This document shows, one piece after another, positions 34,105-43,301 of a DNA stretch of 46,864 nucleotides (its first letter is position 1; every line of letters starts with the position of its first letter). A model generated the notes under the pieces. It was not told where the DNA came from and did no database searches. It saw nothing but the letters and a program-made list of their open reading frames with translations. The DNA is from DATLFP01 sp035540955 (GTDB lineage Bacteria > Actinomycetota > Acidimicrobiia > Acidimicrobiales > CADCSY01), in NCBI GenBank assembly GCA_035540955.1, contig DATLFP010000161.1, forward strand, positions 1-46,864, given 5' to 3'. Both the position numbers and the translations under genes were made by a program.

Positions 34105-35367
34105 TCAACCTCGTCGAGCGAACGGCAGCAGCTCTCCGGCGCCGGCCCGGGTTCCCGTCACCGACTCGAGGTCGAGCCCCACCGCTGCCTCGCGGAACTG
34201 CTCGCCGGCGGCGATGGCGGTCCGGACCAGGCCGTCGCCGGTCGCCACCAGCTCGAGCAGGGCTGCGACCACTCGCCGGCTGTGCGGATCCCGTGCCGCC
34301 CCGCTGACGAGCGAGAGACCGCGATCGGCGGCCTCGTGGTCGGTGCCGACGATGTCGTCGAAGGTCGAGGCGATCCGCACGACCGCCGCTTCGAGCGTCG
34401 GGGCAACCGCGTCGATGACGTCGGCGCGCGCCGACTCCAGGAGGTCGGCGATCTCGACTGACAGGCCGGCCTCGCGGAGGATCTGGGCGCTGTGGGCGGC
34501 CACCTCGGCCGGTGTCGCGGTCGTGGTCCCGCCGGCCTCGCCTTCGTGAGGGAGCCCGCCGATGTGGTGAAGACGGACGGCGGTCACGACCCGCGTCGTT
34601 GCCGGCCGGTCGAGTCCGAGCTCGCGGGCCAGGGCGACGGCATAGGCCGCTGAGCGCTCGCTGTGGCCGACAGGCGCGATCCCGGCGAGCTCGGGCACCA
34701 GCCCGAGCGCCTGGACCGTCTGCTCGAGCGTGGTCGTGGCGCCCGCATAGCGGTCGAAGGAGAAGCGGGTGATGAGGAGCGGGAAGGCGGCGACCAGCGC
34801 CATGGCCATCCCCACGCCCTCGGCGGCGACCGCGATGAGCGTGCCGGCGCAGGCGAGCGTGAGGTGCACGGGCAGGACCGAACGCAGTGCCATGCGACTG
34901 CCCGCGTCGGGGCGGAGGTGGGCGGCAACGAGGTCTCCGATGACGAGACCGGCACTGGCTGCGACGGCGGCGGCGAGGGTGGGGACGTCGCCGGCGATGG
35001 CCCGCTCGGCGACGACGATGGCCACGAGGGCGCCGGCCGCGCTCGCCGCATAGCGCTGCGTGGCGACCACCGCACCGCTCCTCGACCGCGCCAGCACGAC
35101 CACGGTGCCGAGGAGCACGCCGCACGCGAGCGTGGCGACCGACTCGGTGCGGGGGAGCAGTGCGGCCGCGGCGATGATCGGGGCGCTGCCGACCGGCACG
35201 CTCCCGCCCCACGGCACGCGCACCGGGACCAGCAGACCGAGGGCGAGCACGGTGGCGATGGCGGCGCCGGCGAGGCCGTGGTGGACAGCGAGCAGCACGA
35301 GCGCCGCTCCCACGGCACCGGCCAGGCCGACGAGCACGACCGGCGGCAGCTGGTCGTCGTGGGTCAC
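34105..35367 (-). CDS. Membrane protein with degenerate HD-GYP-like domain
   Basis: The 420-residue protein starts at GTG 35367, overlapping the HD-GYP stop by 4 bp (GTGA). Six or more membrane helices occupy the first 200 residues. The rest follows the HD-GYP layout (VGHSERSAAYAVALARELGL), but the metal-binding His-Asp pair reads LHHIGGLPHE and no HHE or GYP motif is present. The phosphodiesterase is therefore probably inactive. It has the same architecture as its upstream neighbour and may be its regulatory partner. Confidence 0.75.
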   Translation of the reverse strand: MTHDDQLPPVVLVGLAGAVGAALVLLAVHHGLAGAAIATVLALGLLVPVRVPWGGSVPVGSAPIIAAAALLPRTESVATLACGVLLGTVVVLARSRSGAVVATQRYAASAAGALVAIVVAERAIAGDVPTLAAAVAASAGLVIGDLVAAHLRPDAGSRMALRSVLPVHLTLACAGTLIAVAAEGVGMAMALVAAFPLLITRFSFDRYAGATTTLEQTVQALGLVPELAGIAPVGHSERSAAYAVALARELGLDRPATTRVVTAVRLHHIGGLPHEGEAGGTTTATPAEVAAHSAQILREAGLSVEIADLLESARADVIDAVAPTLEAAVVRIASTFDDIVGTDHEAADRGLSLVSGAARDPHSRRVVAALLELVATGDGLVRTAIAAGEQFREAAVGLDLESVTGTRAGAGELLPFARRG

Positions 35368-36767
35368 CGGGCGACCTCGAGATCGCCCAGACCGGCCGAG
35401 CCCACGCCGGCCACCGGCGGCGTCACCGCGAACTGGTGCACTTCGGTCTCATGACCGGCGCCATGGCGCTCGCCGCGACGGTCGAGCGCGGCGACGAGTG
35501 CGTCGACGCACGCCGGGTTGAACTGCGTGCCCGCGTTGGCCCGGAGCTCGTCCACCGCCACGTCGTGCTCGAGTGCCCGCCGGTACGCCCGCGTGGAGGT
35601 CATGGCGTCGAAGGCGTCGGCCACCGCGACGATGTGGGCCTCCAGGACGAGCTCGGGCGGCGTCGTGACCGACGGCGTGGCGTCGTAGCGCCCGTGCTCG
35701 TCGGAGGCGACGACCGCCATGGTGCGCATGAAGTCGACGTTGGCGACGATGTCGATGCCGGCGGAGTTGTGGCGCTTGACGACGTCCCACTCCTCGGGCG
35801 TGAGCCGGCCGGGCTTGTTCAGGAGCCGGCTCGGCACCGCGAGCTTGCCGACGTCGTGCATCAGCGCCGACTGGCGGAGGTGCTCGAGCCGGCTGGGGCT
35901 GAGCCCGAGCTCCTCGCCGATGTAGAGCGAGTACCGCGCGACCCGCTCGGTGTGGCCCGCGGTGTAGGGGTCCTTGGCTTCGATCAGGCGGATGAACAGC
36001 TCGACCGACCGGTCGTGCGCGTCCTTGACCCGGCTGAACGACGAGAAGGTCCACCGGCCGATCCCCATGGGGATGACGAGCAGGACGATGGCGAGCGGCC
36101 CGAGCTCGGCGCACACGAGGCCGACGAGCAGGCCGAGCAGGCCCCAGGCGATGTAGTTCGGCAGCGCGGGGAACATGTCGGCCCACACTGCGCTGGCCCG
36201 CTCGCCGTGCTTCAGCGCCACGTAGGGGAGGACGAAGCTCACGTTCACCACGCCGTAGGCCACGGCGGCGGCGGTGGCAGCGGCGACCTGCTCCCAGCCG
36301 CCGGTGGCGGAGATCGACGTGAACACGAGCGCGGCGGCGGCCGAGGACAGCGCGAACTGGCCGCAGTTGAACGCCACGATCCCGATGTCGCGTTGGCGCA
36401 GGTGCGGGATGTAGAGGCCCTCGAACGCCCCGACGAGCGCGGCGCCCACGACCGTGGACGGGTCGTCGCCGAACACGGCGATGGCCGCCATGGTGAGCAT
36501 GAAGCCGGGGGTGAGGCTCGTGCCGCCGGCGGCGCCGGCGCGGTGGACGAGCACCGAGACGTTCTCGGCGAGGACGATCATCGCCCCGAAGGTGAGGACG
36601 ACGATCAGGCGAGGGGGCTCGCTGGTGAGGGCGGCGGCACCGACGACGGCGAGGGCGGTGATCGCGGTGAAGATCTCGAGTGATCGTCGCATTCGCTGTC
36701 CCTGGACCGTGGCGGGGCAACCGGCCGGGGTCGAGGCGGCGGGAGCGCTGTTGAGCGAACCGGACAC
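35364..36767 (-). CDS. Membrane HD-GYP-type phosphohydrolase
   Basis: The 467-residue protein starts at GTG 36767, 3 bp after the stop of a leader ORF; ATG 36692 is an alternative start just before the first helix. About seven membrane helices (MASE-like) precede an HD domain: GHTERVARYSLYIGEELGL, LMHDVGKLAVPSRLLNKPG, DVVKRHNSAGIDIV, VAVADAFDAMTSTRAYR. HD-GYP proteins degrade cyclic di-GMP. The HD pair and DAFDAMTS are intact, but the segment expected to read HHE..DGxGYP is SDEHGRYDATPS, so the substrate may differ. Confidence 0.85.
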   Translation of the reverse strand: MSGSLNSAPAASTPAGCPATVQGQRMRRSLEIFTAITALAVVGAAALTSEPPRLIVVLTFGAMIVLAENVSVLVHRAGAAGGTSLTPGFMLTMAAIAVFGDDPSTVVGAALVGAFEGLYIPHLRQRDIGIVAFNCGQFALSSAAAALVFTSISATGGWEQVAAATAAAVAYGVVNVSFVLPYVALKHGERASAVWADMFPALPNYIAWGLLGLLVGLVCAELGPLAIVLLVIPMGIGRWTFSSFSRVKDAHDRSVELFIRLIEAKDPYTAGHTERVARYSLYIGEELGLSPSRLEHLRQSALMHDVGKLAVPSRLLNKPGRLTPEEWDVVKRHNSAGIDIVANVDFMRTMAVVASDEHGRYDATPSVTTPPELVLEAHIVAVADAFDAMTSTRAYRRALEHDVAVDELRANAGTQFNPACVDALVAALDRRGERHGAGHETEVHQFAVTPPVAGVGSAGLGDLEVAR

Positions 36768-36770
36768 GCG

Positions 36771-36860
36771 CTATCGAGCGCCGAAGCCAGCCCCGCTCGA
36801 GAGCAGGAACGTGGCAAGGCTGGCCAGGATGGCGACCATGCGGATGCGAGCCTTCTTCAT
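36771..36860 (-). CDS. 29-residue leader/membrane peptide before the HD-GYP gene
   Basis: ATG 36860 is preceded by AGGAGGTG at 6-7 nt, the strongest ribosome-binding site in the window. The peptide starts MKKARIRMVAILASLATFLL and ends SSGAGFGAR. It looks like a signal or single-helix membrane peptide. Its TAG is 3 bp before GTG 36767, so ribosomes finishing it could restart on the HD-GYP gene. Confidence 0.55.
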   Translation of the reverse strand: MKKARIRMVAILASLATFLLSSGAGFGAR

Positions 36861-37138
36861 GTGCAACACCTCCTCTCGCGGTTCTCGAATCCCCGCATCC
36901 GCTACGTGGCGGGGTGTCGCTTCGCTTCGCTCGAGGGTGGTGCAGTCGACGGCGCTCCCGCCGTCTCGACCTCAGTCGGTTGTCAAGGTGCGCGCCGTGC
37001 TTCCTCTGTGTGGCTCCGCGACCGTAGGGAGTGATGATCCACAGGCACAAGGGTCATCCTGGGGATAATCCGATCGGACCAGCCGTGCCAATGGCCCCCG
37101 GTTGTGTGGATTGGCCCGGGTTTGCCCGACGGCGGGCC
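36861..37138. other. Intergenic region, probable promoter/leader of the HD-GYP operon
   Basis: On the minus strand TTGACA occurs near 36975-36980 (within ACCTTGACAACC), but no good -10 at 17 nt was seen. I could not match this region to a c-di-GMP or c-di-AMP riboswitch core. No gene is supported here. Confidence 0.3.
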
Positions 37139-37750
37139 TCAGGCGTCGACGAGGTGGCGGGTGCGCTCGGGTGCGGCGGCGTCGAGGTGGATCGTCTCGG
37201 CCCGCTCCTCGCGTCGGGCCCGCACCTCCACCGGCTTGAGCAACCGGAAGATCACGTCGGCGATGCCGATGGCGAGGATGAGATCGCCGAAGGAGAGCAC
37301 CTCCCGGGTCGGTCGCACCGGGATGATGTCGCCCAGGAACGTGAGGACGTCGTCGTCCTGCTCGAGGTGCCGCTTCGCCCCGAAGTCGAGCGTGCCGAGC
37401 GCTTCGCGCTCGGCCGCGTGGGCCGCGACGATCGCGTCCGCCCGCACCGGCATGCCGCCGTTGGCGGCGATGACGGCGAGGTTGCAGAGCAGCCCGACGA
37501 GCACCACCGGCATGCCGACGAGCCGGATGTTGGCGACCGCGAACGCCGACAGCCCGACGTAGGAGGTCAGCACCATGGCGAGGCCGGCGCGCTCGTGCAC
37601 GTCGAGCATCTCGGCCGCCACCTGGAGGGCGACGCTGATGGCGAGGAGCCACACCAGCTCGAGCGGGCGCCGCTTCATGTTGGCGGCCCGCCCCCCGGCC
37701 GCGAAGCCGAGCGCCACCCCGAGGACGAGCGCCACGGCGGTGAACGACAT
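37139..37750 (-). CDS. DUF5317-type membrane protein
   Basis: The protein has 203 residues from ATG 37750; GTG 37756 is possible. About four membrane helices are seen. The typical conserved parts are LCNLAVIAANGGMPV, then FLGDIIPV and VLSFGDLILAIGIADVIF. DUF5317 proteins often sit beside HD-GYP genes in Actinobacteria, as here. Function is unknown. It is divergent from the enoyl-CoA hydratase gene with only 27 bp between starts. Confidence 0.8.
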   Translation of the reverse strand: MSFTAVALVLGVALGFAAGGRAANMKRRPLELVWLLAISVALQVAAEMLDVHERAGLAMVLTSYVGLSAFAVANIRLVGMPVVLVGLLCNLAVIAANGGMPVRADAIVAAHAAEREALGTLDFGAKRHLEQDDDVLTFLGDIIPVRPTREVLSFGDLILAIGIADVIFRLLKPVEVRARREERAETIHLDAAAPERTRHLVDA

Positions 37751-37757
37751 CAGCACG

Positions 37758-37771
37758 CGACGCTAGCGTCG
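37758..37771. promoter_or_regulatory. 14-bp palindrome forming a shared divergent promoter
   Basis: CGACGCTAGCGTCG is perfectly symmetrical. It places TAGCGT 8 nt before GTG 37778 on the plus strand and TAGCGT 9 nt before ATG 37750 on the minus strand, so both divergent genes could be leaderless from one palindromic -10 region. Confidence 0.5.
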
Positions 37772-37777
37772 GCCCCC

Positions 37778-38560
37778 GTGACGCTCGCGGACCTCCGGTA
37801 CGACGTGGAGGGCCATGTCGCCCGCATCACCATCGATCGCGAGGAGCGCCGTAACGCCTTGTCGTGGTCGGTCATGCGCCAGCTGCGCGACGCGCTCGCG
37901 CGGGCGAAGGCCGACGACGACGTGCGGGTCGTCGTGCTCACCGGCGCCGGCGACCGGGCGTTCTGCGCCGGCGCCGATCTCACCACCATGGCCGACGGCG
38001 CGTCGTACGCCCGGCTGCACGACGACCGTGGTGAGCTGGCGCGGCTGTTCCGCGACCTGTGGGAGCTGGGGAAGCCGACGATCGCCCGCGTGCGCGGCTA
38101 CGCGCTCGCCGGTGGCTTCGGGCTGGCGCTGGCCTGCGATCTCGTGGTCGCCGCCGACGACGCCCGCTTCGGGACGCCCGAGATCGACGTCGGGCTGTGG
38201 CCGTTCATGATCACGGTCCCGCTGTGCCGCTCGATGCCGCCGAAGAAGGCGCTGGAGCTGATGATGACGGGCCGGCGCGTCGATGCGGACGAGGCCGAGC
38301 GGATCGGCTTCGTCAACCGCGTGGTGCCGGTGGCCGACCTCGATGCTGCCGTCGACGAGCTCGCCGCGCAGCTGGCAGCGAAGTCGCCGGCGATCATGAA
38401 GCTCGGTCGCGACTCCTTCCACGCGGTGTGGGATCTGGCGGCGGAGGAGGCGCTACGGGTGTTGCACCCCCTGCTCACGGTCGCGACCGGCACGGAGGAC
38501 GCCGCCGAGGGCATCGCCGCCTTCACCGAGAAGCGACCACCCGTGTGGAAGGGTCGGTGA
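37778..38560 (+). CDS. Enoyl-CoA hydratase/isomerase family protein (first)
   Basis: It has 260 residues from GTG 37778. Crotonase-fold signatures are ITIDREERRNALSW, VVLTGAGDRAFCAGADL (oxyanion hole) and GYALAGGFGLALACDLVVAA. The hydratase's first catalytic Glu is replaced in GGFGLAL, while the second is kept in FGTPEIDVGLWP. It may therefore be an isomerase or another crotonase type rather than a true hydratase. It is convergent with the SDR gene (9 bp apart). Confidence 0.9.
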   Translation: MTLADLRYDVEGHVARITIDREERRNALSWSVMRQLRDALARAKADDDVRVVVLTGAGDRAFCAGADLTTMADGASYARLHDDRGELARLFRDLWELGKPTIARVRGYALAGGFGLALACDLVVAADDARFGTPEIDVGLWPFMITVPLCRSMPPKKALELMMTGRRVDADEAERIGFVNRVVPVADLDAAVDELAAQLAAKSPAIMKLGRDSFHAVWDLAAEEALRVLHPLLTVATGTEDAAEGIAAFTEKRPPVWKGR

Positions 38561-38569
38561 AGCGGAGCG

Positions 38570-39358
38570 TCAGCGATTGGGGATGCCGACGCTGATCGCG
38601 CGGACGATGCGCATCGGCGCGGCCCGTAGGACGCCGAAGGGGGCGGTGATGCGGGGGAGGCGAACGGCGCGTCTGCGGTGCTCGACGGCGTGGACGATCG
38701 CCCGCGCCATCTCCTCGACGGGCACGTCCTTCGTGAGCCGGAGGCGATAGGCGCGGTCGAAGCCGGCCTCCATCGGGCGGTAGTCCTTGACCTGGTCGAG
38801 CATGTCGGTCGGCACCGGGCCGGGCTCGACGATCGTCACGTCGACGCCGGTGCCCGCCAGCTCCCAGCGGAGGATCTCGGTGGCGTGGGAGAGGCCGGCC
38901 TTGGACGCGCCGTACAGCGTGCTGCCCGGGAAGATGGCGGCCGCGGCCAGCGACGACACGTTCACGATGTGGCCCGATCGCCGCTCGATCATCCGGGGCA
39001 GCACCTGGCGGCACAGGTCCAACGGCGTGATCAGGTTGACCTGGATGGTGGTCGCCACCTGTTCCTCGCTCACCGCTTCGAGGGGCGCCACGTTGTCGAC
39101 GCCGGCGTTGTTGACCAGCACGTCGATGGCGCCGCCGTCGGCTTCGACGCGGTCGATGAGGCCGCGAACCTGCTCCCGATCCGACAGGTCGCACGGGTGG
39201 GCGGTGCCCCCGAGCTCGGTCGCCAGCTCCTTGATCGCCTGCTCGTTGCGGGCGACGAGGGCGACCCGAGCCCCCGCGGCTGCGGCCGCGATGGCCACCT
39301 CCCGCCCGATGCCTCGTGACGCACCGGTGATCACGACTCGACGTCCGCTCAGATCCAT
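38570..39358 (-). CDS. Short-chain dehydrogenase/reductase (SDR)
   Basis: The 262-residue protein starts at ATG 39358. Classical SDR motifs are VVITGASRGIGREVA (cofactor Gly loop), HPCDLSDRE, LVNNAGVDN, IVNVSSLAAAAIFPG (catalytic Ser) and YGASKAGLSHA (Tyr and Lys). The long basic C-terminus suggests a lipid or polycyclic substrate, but this is a guess. It is divergent from the second hydratase-like gene with 19 bp between starts. Confidence 0.92.
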   Translation of the reverse strand: MDLSGRRVVITGASRGIGREVAIAAAAAGARVALVARNEQAIKELATELGGTAHPCDLSDREQVRGLIDRVEADGGAIDVLVNNAGVDNVAPLEAVSEEQVATTIQVNLITPLDLCRQVLPRMIERRSGHIVNVSSLAAAAIFPGSTLYGASKAGLSHATEILRWELAGTGVDVTIVEPGPVPTDMLDQVKDYRPMEAGFDRAYRLRLTKDVPVEEMARAIVHAVEHRRRAVRLPRITAPFGVLRAAPMRIVRAISVGIPNR

Positions 39359-39363
39359 CTCGG

Positions 39364-39369
39364 TAGTGT
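39364..39369 (+). promoter_or_regulatory. -10 element of a probable leaderless promoter
   Basis: TAGTGT is followed by exactly 8 nt and GTG 39378, matching the layout at 22711 and 37764. Confidence 0.45.
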
Positions 39370-39377
39370 CGCCCGCC

Positions 39378-40094
39378 GTGCTCCACGAAGGTCGGCGCGG
39401 CGATGTCGCGCTCCTCACCATCGACCGGCCCGATCGGCGCAATGCGGTCGACCACGACACCTTGCTGGCCATCCAGGCGGGGGTCACGGCGGCCGTCGAG
39501 AGCGGCGCGCGGGCCATCGTCCTCACGGGTGCGGGCGGCCACTTCTGCGCCGGCGCCGACCTCAAGGGCCTCGAGGACGCCGGCTTCGCCACCGTGCTGC
39601 GGGGGGTGCTCGACCTGCTCACGAGCGTGCCGGTCACGACGATCGCCGCCGTCGACGGCGCCGCGCTCGGTGCGGGCACCCAGCTCGCCGGCTTCTGCGA
39701 CCTCCGGGTGGCGACCCCCGGGGCGCGGTTCGGCATCCCAGCGGCGAAGCTCGGCCTGATGGTCGATGCCGCCACCGTCGCGCGCGTGGTCGCGCTCACG
39801 GGCGCCGGCACGGCGCGGGCGATGCTCCTCGCCGCCGAGGTCGTCGACGGCGAGCGGGCTCACGCGCTCGGCTTCGTGCAGCGGCTCGGCGACCTCGAGG
39901 ACGCGCTGGCGTGGGCGGAGGAGATCGCGGCGCTCGCGCCGCTCACCATCGCCGGCCACAAGCTGACCCTGGAGCGGCCCGAGGACCGCGACGCGGTGGC
40001 CGCCGCGTTCAACCGCGCGTGGAGCAGCGCCGACCTCGCCGAGGGCCGCGCCGCCTTCGCCGAGCGCCGCCCACCCCGCTTCCACGGCCGCTGA
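39378..40094 (+). CDS. Enoyl-CoA hydratase/isomerase family protein (second)
   Basis: It has 238 residues from GTG 39378, on the leaderless pattern. The crotonase fold is clear: LTIDRPDRRNAVDHDTLLA, IVLTGAGGHFCAGADLKGLE, VDGAALGAGTQLAGFCDLRV. Both catalytic Glu positions of a hydratase are replaced (AGTQLAG; FGIPAAKLGLM). Hydratase activity is unlikely; another crotonase reaction or a binding role is possible. It is not a close copy of the first. Confidence 0.9.
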   Translation: MLHEGRRGDVALLTIDRPDRRNAVDHDTLLAIQAGVTAAVESGARAIVLTGAGGHFCAGADLKGLEDAGFATVLRGVLDLLTSVPVTTIAAVDGAALGAGTQLAGFCDLRVATPGARFGIPAAKLGLMVDAATVARVVALTGAGTARAMLLAAEVVDGERAHALGFVQRLGDLEDALAWAEEIAALAPLTIAGHKLTLERPEDRDAVAAAFNRAWSSADLAEGRAAFAERRPPRFHGR

Positions 40095-40099
40095 CGAGA

Positions 40100-40146
40100 T
40101 TCTTGGAGCAGACGGGCGTGCCCTACACGTCCGGGTGCTCCAAGAA
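40100..40146. terminator. Bidirectional hairpin between convergent genes
   Basis: TTCTTGGAGCA (40100-40110) and TGCTCCAAGAA (40136-40146) are perfect 11-bp arms with a 25-nt loop that can itself pair partly. It separates the hydratase-like gene (ends 40094) from the sortase gene (ends 40170). The arms provide a short T-rich end on each strand, so it could end transcripts from both sides. Confidence 0.6.
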
Positions 40147-40169
40147 GTCAGAGCAGGCCCATGTGGTGA

Positions 40170-41126
40170 TCAGATGTTGGCGGGCAGGAGGCGGGAGACG
40201 TTCTCGAAGAAGATGAACAGCACGACGAGGAACACCGGGGCGCCCGCGAGGTAGACGAGGAACCGCCGCCGGCGCCACCTCGCCACGAGCCAGATGGCGG
40301 CGCCGACCAGGGCCGTCGCCAGCGCCCACCAGAACGTCGGCCACCGGGCGGCGGGGTCGCCGGAGAGGCCCGGGTCGTCGAGCGTGAGCGGGGCGGGCGC
40401 CGCCACGTCGTCTGCGAGGTCGTGCCGGGGGACGGTCGTCGTCGGCGACGGCACCGGATCCTCGCGGAGGACACCGGTCACGATGAGCCGCCTGCGGGCC
40501 GAGTACCGGGGTTCGCACGTGGTGAGCGTGAGCCGGGCCTCGTCGGTGGGTGCGAGGACCTCGGTCTGGTGGGGCTCCACCACCTGCGTGCCGTCGACGA
40601 CGTAGGTGAAGGTGCCCTGGACGGTGCGGAGGATGATCTCGTCGCCCTCCTCGACCCGGTCGAGGTCGTAGAACGGCGCCCCGTAGGTCGTGCGATGGCC
40701 GGCGATGGCGGCGTTGCCCCGCTGGCCGGGGAGCGGGGTGAGCGGGTAGTGGCCCGGTCCCTGCTTGAGATCGGCCACGCTCACCCCCTCCACGACGTAC
40801 CGGCTCACCCCGATGCTCGGGATCCGGAGGTGGGCCACGGCCTCGCCCTCGGCGGGCGTCGGCGGGACCACCGGCACGGTCGTGGTCGTCGAGGACGTCG
40901 TCGCCGGGCGCCGGGTGGTCGTCGACGTCGTGGTGGTCGTGGCCACCGCCGTCTCGAACTGGTCCTCGAGCCGGTTCTGGGCCCGGGCCTCGTGGATGCT
41001 CGTGCCCCAGAGCTGGTAGGCCACGAACAGGAGCAGCAGGACGCCGATGCCGATCAGGGTGCGCCCGATCCGCCCGAGCACCGCCGCCCACCGCACCTGG
41101 GCATCTTGGTCGCTTCGGAGGGCCAC
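40170..41126 (-). CDS. Sortase (class E-like) with C-terminal membrane helices
   Basis: The protein has 318 residues from GTG 41126. An N-terminal membrane helix (TLIGIGVLLLLFVAYQLWG) is followed by a Thr-rich linker, then the sortase barrel: IPSIGVSRYVVEGV, His in NAAIAGHRTTYGAPFYDLD, Cys in ARLTLTTCEPRYSARRRLIV with the Arg nearby. Two more hydrophobic segments (FWWALATALVGAAIWLVA, LVYLAGAPVFLVVLFIFF) close the protein. Sortases attach proteins to the cell wall or act as housekeeping transpeptidases. No sorted substrate is visible nearby. It is divergent from ccmA. Confidence 0.88.
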   Translation of the reverse strand: MALRSDQDAQVRWAAVLGRIGRTLIGIGVLLLLFVAYQLWGTSIHEARAQNRLEDQFETAVATTTTTSTTTRRPATTSSTTTTVPVVPPTPAEGEAVAHLRIPSIGVSRYVVEGVSVADLKQGPGHYPLTPLPGQRGNAAIAGHRTTYGAPFYDLDRVEEGDEIILRTVQGTFTYVVDGTQVVEPHQTEVLAPTDEARLTLTTCEPRYSARRRLIVTGVLREDPVPSPTTTVPRHDLADDVAAPAPLTLDDPGLSGDPAARWPTFWWALATALVGAAIWLVARWRRRRFLVYLAGAPVFLVVLFIFFENVSRLLPANI

Positions 41127-41147
41127 CGGTACCGTCCTCGCGACTCG

Positions 41148-41790
<643 letters not shown>

Positions 41791-41801
<11 letters not shown>

Positions 41802-42462
41802 CGCGCTGCTCGTGGCGGCCAAGGACCTGCGCATCGAGCGCCGGTCTCGGGTGGCGCTCCAGCAGGTGGTGCCCTTCGCCGTCCTGGTGATCGTGCTGTT
41901 CGCGTTCGCCCTCGACCCCGACCGCGGGGTGCTGACGAGGGCGGCGGCCGGCCTGTTCTGGGTGGCGGTGCTGTTCAGCGCCCTCCTCGCCGTCCAGCGC
42001 TCGCAGGCCGTCGAGTCGGCCGAGGGCGTGCGCGACGCCGTCCGCCTGTCCGGCCTCGACCCGGCCGGGATCTTCCTGGGGAAGGCCATCGCGGTGGCTG
42101 CCCAGCTGGTGGTGCTGGAGGTCGTCCTCGGGGTCGGGGTCGTGCTCCTCTACGACGTCGAGGTCGCCGGCATCGGGACGCTGGCGGCGACCATGGTGGC
42201 GGCTACGGCCGGATTGGCCGCCGCCGGTAGCCTCTACGCGGCACTGGCGGCCGGTCTGCGGGTGCGGGAGACGTTGCTCCCGCTGCTGCTCCTGCCGGTC
42301 GTCGCGCCGGTGCTCATCGCCGCCACCCGGGCGTCGGAGTCCGCCCTCAGCGGCACCTCCTTCGAGGTGTCACCGGGGGACTGGCTCGGTCTCCTCGGCG
42401 TGTTCGCGGTGGTGTACGTCGCATTCGGGCTGATCGCCTACGGCCCGCTCCTGGAGGACTGA
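41791..42462 (+). CDS. ccmB: Heme exporter subunit CcmB
   Basis: The 223-residue membrane protein has about six helices. The N-terminal pattern DLRIERRSRVALQQVVPFAV and the later LLPLLLLPVVAPVLIAATRA are typical of CcmB. It forms the permease of the CcmAB complex in the cytoplasmic membrane. Its stop directly abuts the ccmC start. Confidence 0.92.
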
Positions 42463-43197
42463 GTGAAGCGGAGCACCACGTCGAGCGGGCTGACGATCAG
42501 CCTCGGCATCGCCGCCGCCGTCGCGCTCGCCGCCACCGTGACCCTGGGGCTCACGCTGCCCCGCACCGTCGAGCAGGCCGAGTACTCCCGGCTGATCGCC
42601 ATCCACCCCGGCATCGCCTGGACCGCCTACACCGCCGCCGTCGTCACCGCGCTCGCCAGCCTGCTGTGGCTGCTCCCTCGCACGCGCCGGCCGTCCTGGG
42701 ACCTCCTCGCCGGCGCGTCGGCCGAGCTGGCCGCCCTGTTCACCGCCCTGATGCTGGTGACCGGCTCGATCTGGGGGCGGCCGACGTGGGGCGTGTGGTG
42801 GGTGTGGGACGCCCGCCTGACCCTGTCGGCGCTGATGCTCGCCCTCCTCCTCGGCTACCTCGCCATCCGCCGGGTGCCGGCCGAGCCCGAGGTCCGGGCC
42901 AAGCGCAGCGCGATGACCGCCCTGCTGGCCGTGCTCGTCGTGCCCGTCAACCACTTCGCGGTGACGTGGTGGCGGACGCTGCACCAGGACCGGTCCCTCG
43001 ACCTCACCCCCGAGGACAGCCTCGACGGGGCCTTCCTCGGGGCCATGGCGCTCGGGTTCCTCGCCATGACCCTCGTCTACGCCTGGCTGTGCGTCCACCG
43101 GTTCCGGGTGGCCCGGCTCGAGGAGGCCCGCGAGGAGGCGTTCCTCGCCGACGCCATCGAGGAACGCCGACGCGAGGCGGAGGCGTTCAGCACCTGA
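42463..43197 (+). CDS. ccmC: Heme lyase-type membrane protein CcmC
   Basis: The 244-residue protein starts at GTG 42463, immediately after the ccmB stop. It has six membrane helices, the Trp-rich heme motif TWGVWWVWDARLTLSALML, and two conserved His in IAIHPGIAW and VNHFAVTWWRTLHQ. CcmC loads heme onto CcmE. The stop overlaps ccmD by one base. Confidence 0.94.
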   Translation: MKRSTTSSGLTISLGIAAAVALAATVTLGLTLPRTVEQAEYSRLIAIHPGIAWTAYTAAVVTALASLLWLLPRTRRPSWDLLAGASAELAALFTALMLVTGSIWGRPTWGVWWVWDARLTLSALMLALLLGYLAIRRVPAEPEVRAKRSAMTALLAVLVVPVNHFAVTWWRTLHQDRSLDLTPEDSLDGAFLGAMALGFLAMTLVYAWLCVHRFRVARLEEAREEAFLADAIEERRREAEAFST

Positions 43198-43301
43198 TGG
43201 GCTACGTGTGGGCCGGGTACGGGATCACGCTGGCGTCGCTCGCGGCGTACGCGGTGTGGCTGCTGCGCCGCGCCCGGTCGCTCGACCGGCGCGCCCGATG
43301 A
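43197..43301 (+). CDS. ccmD: Small heme-transfer subunit CcmD
   Basis: The 34-residue protein MGYVWAGYGITLASLAAYAV continues with a basic tail (RRARSLDRRAR). One membrane helix, size and place between ccmC and ccmE identify it. ATG 43197 overlaps the ccmC stop, and its own stop overlaps ccmE (ATGA). Confidence 0.88.
   Translation: MGYVWAGYGITLASLAAYAVWLLRRARSLDRRAR

Noticed and set aside
36861..37138. Possible c-di-GMP or c-di-AMP riboswitch before the HD-GYP operon
   Set aside because: The conserved cores of those riboswitches could not be found on either strand.
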